Positions 23,277 through 33,665 of a DNA stretch of 64,000 nucleotides are shown one piece after another. The notes under the pieces are model-generated. The model had not been told where the DNA came from. It did not search any database and was given only the letters and a program-made list of their open reading frames with translations. The position numbers were made by a program, and so were the translations under genes. The stretch's first letter is position 1. Each line of letters starts with the position of its first letter. Source of the stretch: Tetrastigma voinierianum (lineage: Eukaryota > Streptophyta > Magnoliopsida > Vitales > Vitaceae); the NCBI GenBank assembly GCA_016808115.1, contig JAEQBH010002196.1:1041381-1105380 (forward strand). Direction: 5' to 3'.

Positions 23277-23449
23277 TATAATCGAGTTAATTGAAGGAAA
23301 AAATTGCTTATGTATCATTGATCACAAATAACATATTTATATACAAGACAATCCACTAAATCAAATAGGAAAAGACTATGAAGTTTCCTAACTCTCATAG
23401 ACCATGTTTCTTTTTCTCAACTAATTGCTAATTCTACAATACTATAACA
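23277..23449 (-). repeat. Copia-B 5' LTR
   Basis: It starts TATAATCGAGTTAATTGAAG (first dinucleotide mutated from TG) and ends CTACAATACTATAACA, followed by target site CTAGT (23450-23454). It matches the left copy at 10003 over nearly its whole length. Confidence 0.8.
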
Positions 23450-23691
23450 CTAGTAGTCGATTGTTTTAATCCTATTAATTTGATTCGGCAGGAGATTTGA
23501 AGGCCTAAGGTTTTGCAGGTCCCTGTTAAAGAAGAACGCTTCTGATTAGTCCTTGTTTCCAATTTTGCATTTATTCGTAAAGAAAAATTTATTTGTGATT
23601 TTACTGAGGCTGCATATGAATTTGGATATGAATCCATTGAAGCCAATTCATTATATTTACTATTTGAATGAAGTAAAAATATTTCTGATGA

Positions 23692-23844
23692 CTGTTGAGA
23701 GGTTTCAAAGATGGATTCTCTTGACACTGGACATGGATATCTTGTATATTTAGGTATTACTTCATCAAATGGGCTTGCTTGTACAGAATTTTCAGTAGAG
23801 GATGTCAACCTGGACCCTCATAATCAGCCCAATACATTGTTAAG
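23692..23844 (+). pseudogene. XLG: XLG exon 7, frameshifted
   Basis: One frame reads LDMDILYI, the next GITSSNGLACTEFSVEDVNL; together they correspond to the conserved XLG stretch around switch I/II. One base has been lost between them (about 23745-23755). The upstream acceptor is not recognisable as an AG at the expected place (TTTCTGATG/ACTGTTGAG). The donor GTTAGT after 23844 is intact, and its phase fits exon 8. Confidence 0.75.
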
Positions 23845-24067
23845 GTTAGTTTTCCTATTCGATGTAGATTGTTTCATAATCTTTATGAATCATAAAATAT
23901 CTTGCACTTTAACACTGATCCTCAGCCTGGCTAAATCTCTTGATCGCTGTCACTGAACAACTCTCGACTTGAAACTCCAAAATTGAAAGACTAGAAAATC
24001 AAGTTCATGGGTGACAGTTTTGATTGACTGACTGAAATCCTTGCAGATTAGTTCAATTTTATGGACA

Positions 24068-24235
24068 CCACTTCAGGGGTAACTCAGTTGGTGTAACAAT
24101 TGGGGTGGGGTTACCCAATGGTTACTAGTTCGATTTCCCTTAGGGCTATTGGAGGTTTACTTGGTCATTAACTTCAGGGCCCTGTGGGATTATTCGAGGT
24201 GCACACAAACTTGCTCGGACAGCCACTTTTATGAA

Positions 24236-24236
<1 letters not shown>
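24068..24236 (+). mobile_element. Au-like tRNA-derived SINE
   Basis: A-box-like GGTAACTCAGTTGGTGTAAC, then B-box-like TACTAGTTCGATTTCCC, and a 3' body GGGCCCTGTGGGATTATTCG ending AACTTGCTCGGACAGCCA. This matches the layout and wording of plant Au SINEs. It is followed by a (TA)n microsatellite that may have grown from its tail. It lies in XLG intron 7. Confidence 0.75.

Positions 24237-24307
<71 letters not shown>
24237..24307. repeat. (TA)n microsatellite
   Basis: About 70 bases of TA dinucleotide with a single TACA interruption, directly 3' of the SINE. Confidence 0.95.
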
Positions 24308-24310
<3 letters not shown>

Positions 24311-24922
24311 CATATGGACAGTGCTTGAACCTTCCCCCGGTTACCTTCAGGGAAAATCAGTTTTAACTTTCCTTTGTGTATTTTAACTATTAGGAGTCCC
24401 CTTTCCTCCCCATTTCAAAATTGCAAAAAAGCAAAATGTATTTCTCTGAGAAATTTAAAGGTTTTCATGATTCATCAATCCTAGGAATGTCAGATCTGAG
24501 GCTCATAGATTGCTATGCAGGAAAGTTCCATGAAAGAGGGTTAGAAAAATCAGGACCAGTAACTCCAAAATAGAATCAATATACATGTCTTAGTTGGTGT
24601 TTGTTTATTTACTTTTCCACAAGTTTTGCTTGATTTAGTTTCGTATGTTATATTTCATTCATGAAATTCACATGTTGTTTGCCCATCAATGGATTTTGTG
24701 AAGTATTTGACATTTTGTTTGGATTATTTCTATGTTTTAAAGTTTGGAATTTTATTATGAGCAAAACTAATTCATCTCATGAATATTGACCGACATCACA
24801 CAATGATGGCTCCAATGGTTCTTCCTCACATTCAATACTTATCAGATTTCACACATGAATCAATGAGAAATCTCTCCTCTCACAGTTTCTCTCTCTCTCT
24901 CTCTCTGGCATAGCAGTCGCAG

Positions 24923-25503
24923 GTTTGAACTCATCAGAGTGCACCCGAAAAACCTCGGGGGAAACTGCAAGTGGCTGGAGATGTTTGAGGATGTGGGGAT
25001 CATCTTATTTTGTGTTTCCTTGGCAGACTACGTTGTTAAGATTCTCCGATGTCCTTAACGGGTTCTCCGAACAAGATGATGGAGAGCAAAGCTCTTCAAG
25101 AAAGTCAGCCACCCATCTAACTTCGAGCACAAGGACATCCTTCTGACTCAATAGGATTCGACCTCTTAGAGGGAAAAAATCGATCAGTCTCCCTCACCAA
25201 ATGTGAATGGTTCCATGACTTTAGTCAGTCCTCAGTCCACAACTTCAACAGCCGTAATAGTGTAATAACACCACACATTGGCTCAGAGCACAGAATTCCA
25301 CCTTCATCGCCCAAAAGTTCAAGGAGGAACTATTCTATTCCCTCACTGGCCGCAAGTTGTATGTTCAGCAGTTAGGATTGGAGCGTGATACTGTTGGTGA
25401 AGCTATCACTTATGCCAGGACAATTCTGAAGTGGGATGAGGAGAAGAAACCCAACTACATTCCATTCGACTCTTCCTACAGCGTTGACACCACCACCTCA
25501 TGA
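24923..25503 (+). pseudogene. XLG: XLG exon 8: C-terminal Ras-like half, multiply frameshifted
   Basis: Acceptor CGCAG at 24918-24922. It opens FELIRVHPKNLGGNCKWLEM then FEDVGIILFCVSLADY, the switch II/III region. Afterwards the frame changes repeatedly: NKMMESKAL, HPSNFEHKDILL, FDLLE (the NKxD-like G4 region is damaged here), LTKCEWFHDFS, then AQKFKEELFYSLTGRKLYV and ARTILKWDEEKK to a TGA at 25501-25503. At least four frame changes are needed to read it through. Content is XLG-like throughout, so loss looks recent relative to the transposons. Confidence 0.8.
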
Positions 25504-27810
25504 TTTTCTGCTTCAAAGTGGCTGGTATGTGAAGCTGCTTACTCTGTTCACTCTGTTCTTCATTCTTGGTATATATATATATAGTCCTCACCCATTACAT
25601 ATTCTTTATAGCTACAAAATAAGATATTGGTTTCTATGTTTTTGTAAAGATGAAACTTTAGTCTCCCAAGAGCTGAAAGGATGGTACTTGTCCCAGAGAG
25701 GATTTAGAATGTAGATGACTTTTAGGACTTTCCTTTCCTTTATTTTCTTACAGAGGTAGTTATGTAAGAGAAACTACAATTAGTTATGAAGAGAAGTTCT
25801 GATTGAGTCTTTAAGTTCCCCCTTTATTTATTTTTTTGGCCTTCTCCTCCCTTGGAGATTGTTTCCAGCCATGGGCTTCCAAGATCCATTTGGGTCCCGC
25901 TCCATGGAAGGCTAAAATCCTTCCAAATCCTAAAACCCAGAGCGAAAACAATCTCCAATTTGTCTTGTGCTGTTGTGAAGATCATAACAGAAGCTTAAGA
26001 TTGAACTTGAATTTTAGGATGCTGCGTGGGAAGGAACAAGGATAAACAATCATGGGTCAAGGCACATCAGTGATGATGAAGTTCATGATTCCTTGAGGCA
26101 CCCCTTTTTACAAACAGAAAAGCCATCACTTGTAAAACTGCAAAACATATATTTCTGAAGAATATGAAAACAAAACACCTACATATTTATAAATTCTATT
26201 TTTATACAAGGAGATATAATCAGGGGTTGCAAAACGATCCATGAGCAAACAAACAGTTACTTCTGAAAGTAATAGCTTAACCCCTCTAAGCTTCTTCTCC
26301 ACAATTCTCTTCTCACCAATTCCACTGTTGAGGTTTAGATTTTACCTTCAGACTTGAACGGCTTCTAAATGGACTTAGACCCCTTCTCTTTGAGCTTCTA
26401 AGCTCATTCACACCTAACTCACCATTGCAGACATTTCTAAAAGACTTTTTTCTTTTTCCTTTTCTTTTTGGAGAATAGCTTTGCAGTGATGCCAAGATGT
26501 GGGGAGGAGTGGAGGGTTTATATAGAGGGAAAAGGGGTTGATGGTTTTGAAAAACTATTTAAGTGGTGGTTTAGGCCGGGTGGAAAGAAAAATCTGTGTG
26601 TGGGGCCGTGGTGAAGCCGCGTAGTGGATATGTTTTGGGATATTCCAATGAACTGATTGAGGTAATCTCATGAGAAATTGTATTGGTGTAGTGTTCATAC
26701 TCTTTATCTATTCATGCTCCATACCTGGCTGATCATTGTGTCTCGCCCATCAAACAAAAACAGCATGTGTAATAATAGACTTTTTAATTGTGAGGTGAGA
26801 GATACAAGGAACTCTTATTAAGATGTGGTGGTGGGTGTTTTTTGTCAGTAGAAAGGGACCACAGAATTTGTATTCTACTGTAAATTTCAAAAGAGCAGAC
26901 TGTGGGATGAGGATGACCCTGTATCTAGACCCCTTTTTTCATTTTTGTTTTGCCTATACCATCACATCTTACTTAATTCCCAGGGGTATCTGAATTGATT
27001 TTAATCAACTTCTATCTAAGTGTAACTTTAAAACTTATTATTTAGTGCTTTCAACTTTTTTAAGTTTATCCAAAATGAGGTCCGAGATCAAATAATTGAT
27101 CATCCACTTGATAAAATTTTTACTAAAATTTGATGTTACATGACATTTTGCATTATTGAGGATCATGCAGTGGTTTGGAGGAACAATGATAAGACAATAT
27201 TCCTTCCTTAAAGCCACTTCAAACACTTGTAGCCCTCCCAGACTCCCCAAAAATGTGAGAAGAGAGGAGTGCGTGGAGAAAAAAGTGCTCATGAGCCTCC
27301 CACCATGGCTGAGTGCAAAAAGAAACCAGAGTCCTCAAGAGTGAAAATAAAATAAAAATAAAAAATAAAAAATAAAAAAAAAAAAAGAAAAAAAAAAGAA
27401 AAAAAGAAGCTTGGGATTGTCTTTTTCCATTAAGTTAAATTAGAACAATGTTGAATACTTGAGATGCGAATGTTAGGTACGTTTGAAATAGTGTAAGAGT
27501 TAGGCCAGAATAATTTGTTTGTATGTCATTCTATTGACAAACAATTAGAAAGAAGAATCTTTAAAAAAGCAATTAGAAAAGAAAAAGCCATTAGAGCCAC
27601 CATTATATCTCTCAGGTCTTTTCTTCTTGACTTACTCAACTCGGAAAATATTCAGAAATATCTTCTTATAAAGTCCAAGAACATAAGTTACACTCATTAT
27701 TTGAAGTACAAAAAGGGGAAAAAGAAAAAAAATTTTACACATTTCTGAGCAATATTCACACTGATGATTAAAAAGAAAAGAAAAGGGTCGAGTATTGTTC
27801 TTCAGAAGCA
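25504..27810. other. intergenic region between convergent XLG and SMG1, left part
   Basis: No supported gene. It holds short TA repeats (25570), an A-rich run (about 27345-27405) and scattered short ORFs without family signature. A minus-strand TATAAA-like box near 26517-26525 precedes a basic 60-codon frame that lacks an ATG (see rejected items). Confidence 0.5.
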
Positions 27811-28005
27811 CTAAACCATTCCTGAAGAGACTGAAGCCTCAGAGTACTTAAAAACAGGGGACAAGCGAGGTGAGGTTCCTTGATGGGGTGGAACCACCAG
27901 GGTAGGCTCTGGTGGGGCAGTGGTCGAGCCACTTGGGAAAAGGGTTCGACCCTTTTGGCGTAGCTTGGCGAGCTCGTTAGTCCACATATCCACAAGTCCT
28001 GACAT
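27811..28005 (-). CDS. small uncharacterised ORF, 64 aa
   Basis: The ATG at 28005 opens MSGLVDMWTNELAKLRQKGR, then a Ser/Pro-rich middle and VFKYSEASVSSGMV with a TAG stop. A TATA-like box on the same strand (about 28224-28234) would give a leader of about 190 bases. The pattern 'MSGLVDMWT.EL.KLR.KG....F.YSEAS.S' looks like a short plant-specific protein that I have seen without assigned function; this is recollection only. Such proteins usually run a little further than SEASVS, so the stop may be a slight truncation. The upstream in-frame extension has no ATG. Confidence 0.4.
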   Translation of the reverse strand: MSGLVDMWTNELAKLRQKGRTLFPSGSTTAPPEPTLVVPPHQGTSPRLSPVFKYSEASVSSGMV

Positions 28006-29636
28006 GATCACTCCCGGTGACAAAATGGAAGAGACAGTGAGTGAGATAAAGAGCAAAGGGAAAGATCTGCAAATGCTTTTCAAGAGGATTTCAAGATTTG
28101 GGTGCTTGATATTTCTGAGATTATGATATTTTGGGGGTCTTTATAGAAGAGGTCACACATGGTTTTATGGGAGAGATAGAGACACACACAAGATATCTAT
28201 GTGCTGTGCTGTGCTGTGCTGTGAATATATAAGCCTAGGGTGTTGAAAAGTAATAAATAATAATTATTGTTTGAAACCGCAGCAGGACAGTGGTATATTT
28301 TGATAAATAAATAAATAAGCTTCTAAGCCCACTCAGACCAAGTATGACCTTAATAACCTTGGATATTACTATATGTGTTAGATACGATTTTGTACGTAAG
28401 GTTTGTTGACCCTTTATATTATTAAATATTTTTGAAATTAGGAGACCCGACCTTAGATTTTGGTCTTATGTTCCTAATTTTTCATATACATTGAAATGGA
28501 CCCATAATATAGTTTTCCCTATATAAACTTTGTAAAGAAATAACATGAGAAGTGTCCTCTGCTGGGACTTTGTTTCCTGCTGCAATTCCAATGGTAACTT
28601 GTTTGAAAAAACAATAGAAGACGTCTCAAATCTCATTCATGCAGTGACTTTTTGACACGAGTATAATTACTCTCTTAAGCTGGATTGATATTTCATATAC
28701 CATAAAGGGAAATTAAAAAAAAAAAAAAGAATGTTCAGGATCTTCTTTTTCTTCACTTCCCTAGTCTTATATGGTGCAGAAGAATTAAGAGGAAAAAGTA
28801 GATAATCATATCGAGTATCAGCAGGGGTGAAGGGTAGATGACTCTTTACGCTTCTGAGCTACAAAAGTATATCATTTGGGAACTATTATTTTTATTATTA
28901 TTAAAAAGCAGCCATGGAGAACATGGAGAGTTGAAAATTGAACAGTAAAATTTGATATACAAGTGATTTAGGCAACTTGCAGAGTCAACTGCTTCTGGGT
29001 GGTGAAATGTGTTTCTATGTTCAGCAACTTAGTCATCTTCATCTTACAAGCACATTAATAGTGCATTTGGAACTCTCCTGTGGGTCATGGGAGAAATGGG
29101 ATTTGAAACAATAAGGCTTTGAATTCCACCAACAGAATGCACATATCGTCTGCAGGGCCACAGCTTCAAAACCAGGGACAAGTCAAGACTAAGGAATCTC
29201 AAGATGATAAATTGAGATAGACAGTTCAACTACTCACTTGGGCTTTGCCTGCTAAATGTGAGCTCTCAATCTTGGACAGGCTTGGAGTGCATCATTTCCT
29301 GAGAAACCACTCATCCCTGAGGGGGAGGGGGGCATGGCCCAAACTGAACATGCATCAGGCTACTTGGGTTGGGACCTTCTACGAAGTCTTTCAGCAGCCA
29401 TAGCAAATTTCTCACCAGAATTGGTCTGTTGTGAGCAGGAAGCTGGAGATACAGCATTGGTAAAGTGAAGAAATAAAGCTTGCTGAGCAAAACGGTGCAC
29501 TGGCTGGATCCGTGGCTCAAGTCATTAGCTCTTCAGTATGACATGTGAATGGCATGACATCACAGACCAGAGACTCCCTTTTCCACAAAATTGCCAGAGA
29601 CCAGCATTTTTAGCTATAATGGCAGGCCTCATAAAT
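28006..29636. other. intergenic region, right part, and presumed SMG1 3' UTR
   Basis: It includes a (GTGCT)4 microsatellite at about 28201-28222 beside the TATA box of the small ORF. No coding evidence. The last few hundred bases before 29636 would be the 3' UTR of SMG1 if transcribed. Confidence 0.5.
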
Positions 29637-29736
29637 TCAAATCCAGGGTGTCCAACCTTCATACATGTTGCAGAGGTTATCTACACTTGTAGCTTGCTTA
29701 AGTAAATAATCCACTTGCTCTGCGATACTAATTTCT
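29637..29736 (-). pseudogene. SMG1: SMG1 last exon: FATC domain (intact)
   Basis: The acceptor lies at 29737-29738. It reads EISIAEQVDYLLKQATSVDN then LCNMYEGWTPWI and a TGA. The terminal W-x-P-W-(I/V) is the invariant end of PIKK FATC domains. This exon on its own carries no lesion. Confidence 0.9.
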
Positions 29737-29822
29737 CTGAGAGGAGCATAAGAAAAGGTATATTATCACCAAATTTTACCAAAAATAGAAAAATTATTGC
29801 AGATCTCGGAGGAAGAAATTAC

Positions 29823-29898
29823 CTGTTATCAGCAATATCTCTGCCATCTAGTTTCATCTCAACTCGCCTTAGAACTGAAATGGCATAGGCATTTTTAC
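29823..29898 (-). pseudogene. SMG1: SMG1 penultimate exon (intact)
   Basis: Canonical borders (acceptor at 29899-29900, donor at 29821-29822). It reads KNAYAISVLRRVEMKLDGRD then IADN, the start of the FATC region shared by PIKKs. The upstream intron is about 4.4 kb and full of transposon debris. Confidence 0.88.
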
Positions 29899-30559
29899 CT
29901 GTAATATCAACAACCACAAACACAAGAATGAGAACCATGTTCTCACATTTTTTCAGAGTTTCCCAAGCTGAAGGGGGAAAGTGAAATGATTATCATACAA
30001 GAAAAGAAAACAAGGAAGGAGTTTAAGTATTTCCTCTCTTGATTCTTCCCAACCTGACAGAGTGAGGTCAACTGATCATCATATAAGACAAGTACAATAT
30101 GTAATAAAGGAGCTTTGCTACACACTAAATCATCACTTGAAATGCACTAGATTAGTATTAGAGAAGAGAAAAGAGGGGGGTGATGGAGATGTCTAACATG
30201 ATGAAACATTCTGATGCTTCTGTAATATTATGGGTTTTGCCAATTGGCAAAGGAAAGAACCTAGCTGGATATGTCACATTGGAAAAGACACCCAGATTAA
30301 GGTTATTGATAAAAGGTATAGCAATATGAGCATGTTCCATGTCTGATGTGAAAAATATACTCCACGGGTTGTTTATACTGCAAAATGTTGTGATGGTACT
30401 CCAATTTCACCATCATCTTCTTTCCAAGAATTTTAGCCTATCTCTCTAAGTTTTATTTCAGTGTTGTAAATATCTACTTTCTGGTTTTGATCCTGAAAAA
30501 ATAGGGAAGATTTAAAGGACTTCAGGCTGACAACCTAGTGGGGAGTCTATAAATTTAAT

Positions 30560-30660
30560 CATAGTCTTGGCAAAGGCATGACTCAAGTGGTAAATGGATG
30601 GGATGGGGCTATGGGAGGTCCAAGGTTCAAGTCCCAATGTGGACGAAAGAAAAAGATTTT
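30560..30660 (+). mobile_element. short tRNA-like SINE fragment, copy 1
   Basis: It reads ACTCAAGTGGTAAATGG, GGGCTATGGGAGGTCC and GGTTCAAGTCCCAATG. The last piece is a good pol III B box and the first resembles an A box. A second copy with the same layout lies at 33575-33665. Both are in SMG1's longest intron, antisense to the gene. Confidence 0.55.
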
Positions 30661-30769
30661 GGCAAACAGGTTGAAGAAAGTGATGTGGAACCCCAAAATG
30701 CTTTTGTGGGATGGTCACAAATCTTAGACATGGCTTGTATTGCCAATGAGGGCAATGATTCGAGACCAA

Positions 30770-32260
30770 GGAAATTGTAGAGGGTTGGTCTTTAGTAGTT
30801 GGAGCGTCGAAAATGCTTATGATCACGTAAATTGGAGATTTCATCCAGTGGTGCTGCATTAACTAGGATTTGGGCAGAAGTTTATTGATTGAATCCAGGT
30901 CTGCATCTCAACAGCGAGATTTCCAATTTAGGTGAATGGTTCTGGCTCTTTTTCAGAGTACAAGGAGTTTGAGACAAGGTGATCCCTTACCCACTTCTTT
31001 ATTTGTTTTGGTGATGGAGGCCTTTGCATCCTATGGAGAAAGTAGTGGAGAGAAGCTTCATTTCAGACTTTAATGTGAGAGGTGAGAAGTGATGGTGGAA
31101 GTTTCCTACCTCCTTTTTGCTGGCAGCACCTTACTGTTCGGTGATCCTTGTCCATATCAGTTGACTTGTACAAGTAGGGTTTTACCATGGTTTGAGGCTT
31201 TTTATTAATCCTGCTAGGATGTCCCTAAAATGGAGGAGCTTGCTTTAGCATGGGGTCGTGGGTGAGGATGCTTATAACACCTCATTTAGTTTTGCCCTTA
31301 GGAACTTCTTTCAAGTCTTCAGCATTTGAGATGTAGTTGAGGAGAGGTTTTAAAAAAAAGAATAGTTCTTCAGAAACGACAATGCCAGAAGGTTGGAGGC
31401 TGAATCTGCTAAAAAGTACAATCAGTAGCTTTCCTGTTTACTTCATGATCCTTTTTGTTATCCTAAGGCAGTAATATTAGGATTGGAAAAAATTCAACAA
31501 GATATCTTGTGAGGGGGAGGAGTTGCTTATGCAAAACCACATCTGTTGAAGTGGTCATCAATCACAAAGATAAGTAAGAGGGGTTGTAATCCACTCACGA
31601 CAACGCCTACCTGGGAAAATTGTGTTAGAGGTTTGTAGTTGATCAGGAAGTCCTATGGAGAAAGGTCATAATTGAAAAGTTTGGGGAAGAACCAGAAGGT
31701 TAGTGCTCTCAAGTGGAAGGAAATGGTTTGTTGGCTAGTGGAAGGCGATATATGAAGACTGTAGGGAGATCTTTAAGGCCAGAAAAAGATTTATCATGTG
31801 ATTGGAGAAGAACCAAGTACTAGAAAGATGCTTTCCCTTTCTTCCCTTTGTAACTTGTAAGAAGGCTTGGGTCGTAGAGGATGCACAAGTCATTTGAATC
31901 CATATTTCATTAGACATTTCTATGATTGGGAAGTGGACAACACTGCAGAGTTGTTTTAAAAGCTTCAAGTGTTAGGGAAGTGTATTGTGCAGAAGGATAG
32001 CCTGGTTTGGGAGGCTAATAAGATGGAAAGTTCTTAATGAAGTCTTCTTTCAGTCTTGAGTTGGATGGAGGAGTGTATTCACCCTCAAAGGAAGTGTGTT
32101 GCTGCAGCTCTTAGGCTCCTAAAAAAAGTGGGGCTTTTGCATGGAAAGATGGATGGGGGAAGAACCCTAACCTCTGATTAACTCATAAAATAGTGGTTTT
32201 AGTGAGTTAATGTTATATGTGTAAAAAGTCTGAAGAATCAGTTGCCAACCTCCTCATCCA
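30770..32260 (+). mobile_element. L1-type LINE reverse transcriptase remains
   Basis: Broken frames give NAYDHVNWRF (about 30810-30840), LGFGQKFIDWIQVCIS, GDPLPTSLFVLVMEAF (about 30980-31030) and LLFA before a damaged ADD, the conserved blocks of a non-LTR reverse transcriptase. Weaker zf-RVT-like wording continues to about 32260. It lies in SMG1's last long intron, opposite in sense to the gene. No intact protein. Confidence 0.65.
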
Positions 32261-32289
32261 TTATAGGATGGTGATGTAGGACAATCTTA

Positions 32290-33050
32290 GAATGGTAGCC
32301 TGCATTCAAAGTAGGTGTGCTGGGGTTTTATTTCCTTGAGGTTTAAGGAGAGGAAAATAATAAAGTTTATAGTGGAGAAAAATAAAAACAAATTACGGAG
32401 AAAGGAGATAAGAAGAGGATAAATCTTGCTAAGGCCTTCTAGAAGTCTCACCTAGAATAAAATCAATGGAGTCTCACCAGTAAGGATGGCAATATTTGTA
32501 AAGAAAAGAAATATTATTGAAATCAATCCATCCTTTGATTTACATCAATTAGCTTTATTCATAGGCTTCTCTAAGAAACCCCCCAAGTACTGATTCTAAT
32601 GACCTATTATGACTCTAATTCTAATTTGATTCTAACTATTTATTTAAAGGCATGATATGGCTAATCCAAATCATAAGCAGGCTTTTAGGAGAATTGGTCG
32701 TCTAACTAACATGATATCGAGCTACAGTTCCCAGCGAGAGTCACAAACTCAATGCGCCTCTTTTAATTTATTTCCCATTTGTTGATTTGAAAGTCCATGG
32801 AGAGCTCTATTTGGTTTATTTGACTCTTCATATGCGAAGGGTATGAGATACCGTGAGGGAGGGTGTTCAGGCATGATATTCATAGTAAATCCAAATTCTA
32901 CAAGCTTGGGCTTTTAGGAGAAGTGGTTGTTTAACATTATTAATTCTAGTTTGATTCCAACATCAAATCCTAATTTAATTCCAATTAATAATTCAAATTT
33001 AGTAGCAACTAATACAAATTCCTCCTTTTGATATATATCTTAGAGATTCA
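32290..33050. repeat. dispersed repeat R3, copy 2, with Copia-type LTR wording
   Basis: It shares ACGGAGAAAGGAGATAAG and AATCAATGGAGTCTCACCAG with the other R3 copies. It also carries two direct copies of a short block (CTTTTAGGAGAATTGG at about 32677 and CTTTTAGGAGAAGTGG at about 32910) with GCATGATAT about 45-50 bases before each, wording seen in plant copia LTRs. The LINE seems to resume after 33060. Confidence 0.5.
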
Positions 33051-33574
33051 TCCTCATCAAACAAATAAGGAGTTATGACACTTTTTGCTCCCTTGTACCT
33101 CTTAGGTCCTCCCTCCAATGATAAAATAGTTGCTAATAGGTTGGAGTTTTTGGGGTAAGAAGGACAAATCTTAGAGAAATAACTAGTTCAGCATATCTTA
33201 GACAAACTTGGAGGACACACAGATGATTTTCAAGCTAGTTTTCCGTCCATGCTGCAGTCCATTGAGTTGTTGTGCTTTAAATAGTAGAATGTCAATTACT
33301 TCATTTTCTTTCTAGCGTGACTTGTTAGTTTTCAATTCCTTTGTATGATTCCTATGCACTAGGGAACACCCTTTTCATGCTTTAATATATACTGGTGTTG
33401 CCTGAATAGGGAAAAAAATGAAGTTTCTATGGAATTTCTATAGATGAATGTGCCATTGAAACATGCATACATGTGCAACCTAAAGTTTTCTAGTCATTTT
33501 ATCAGCATAGGTATATGTAATTTTAGATTAGTATATTTTGAAACCCACAATTTTCCAACTTTCCATGCATACCA

Positions 33575-33665
33575 AGCCCTTGAGGACTACCTTAAGTGGT
33601 AAAGGGATGGGGAGGGCTTGTGGGAGGTTTCTGGTTCAAGTCCCAATGGGGACAAGAATTTACCT
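33575..33665 (+). mobile_element. short tRNA-like SINE fragment, copy 2
   Basis: It reads ACTACCTTAAGTGGTAAAGG, GGGCTTGTGGGAGGTT and GGTTCAAGTCCCAATGGG, the same box layout as the copy at 30560. It ends in an A-run (about 33672-33681). Confidence 0.55.

Larger units (their letters stand above)
10003..23449 (-). mobile_element. Copia-B: Ty1-copia retrotransposon, outer element of the nest
   Basis: The LTRs at 10003-10161 (3', lacking its last 4 bases) and 23277-23449 (5') share more than 150 bases of aligned sequence and have TG...CA ends. Both are flanked by CTAGT (9998-10002 and 23450-23454), the expected 5-bp target duplication. Inside the right LTR, GAACCTAGGCTATGAT is a decayed complement of the TGGTATCAGAGC-type primer site. 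Polyprotein remains run leftwards: leader to about 22850; an integrase trace IQTQFQSK near 20460; reverse transcriptase YIKNALSTLRS...YMEQPP about 19970-20050 and a YVDD remnant near 19770; and an RNase H HIASNPTFHE...TKY trace at 19060-19130. Frame-breaking changes are too dense for any intact protein. Copia-A sits at its LTR/3' end junction. Confidence 0.85.
3677..25503 (+). pseudogene. XLG: extra-large G protein (XLG, atypical G-alpha) gene, interrupted
   Basis: This is an XLG-type G protein: a plant-specific Cys-rich N-terminal region fused to a Ras-like/helical G-alpha domain, which partners G-beta/gamma at the plasma membrane. Eight exons are recognisable: 3677-4915, 5007-5144, 5229-5333, 5429-5614, 5986-6157, 8954-9195, about 23692-23844 and 24923-25503. 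Introns 1-5 have GT-AG borders and matching phase. Lesions are: a TGA in the reading that matches exon phase in exon 5 (6118-6120); a one-base loss in exon 7, so that DMDILY and GITSSNGLACTEF lie in different frames; and several frame changes in exon 8, which still ends in an open tail (25303-25503: FYSLTGRKLYV then KWDEEKK). Intron 6 is about 14.5 kb of nested transposons. Identity as XLG is secure. Pseudogene status assumes the base calls are right. Confidence 0.88.

Noticed and set aside
24237..24307. (TA)n tract as a possible AT-rich replication or attachment element
   Set aside because: It directly follows a SINE 3' end and is a plain microsatellite.
26313..26495. Minus-strand 60-codon basic frame (KRKGKRKKSF...SPFRSRSSLKVK) below a TATA-like box
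   Set aside because: It opens with TTG and has no ATG, and the predicted transcription start would fall at its first codons. Could be a remnant with a lost start; too weak to annotate.
27515..27748. 77-codon Lys-rich plus-strand frame
   Set aside because: Composition reflects A-rich DNA; no motif and no promoter.
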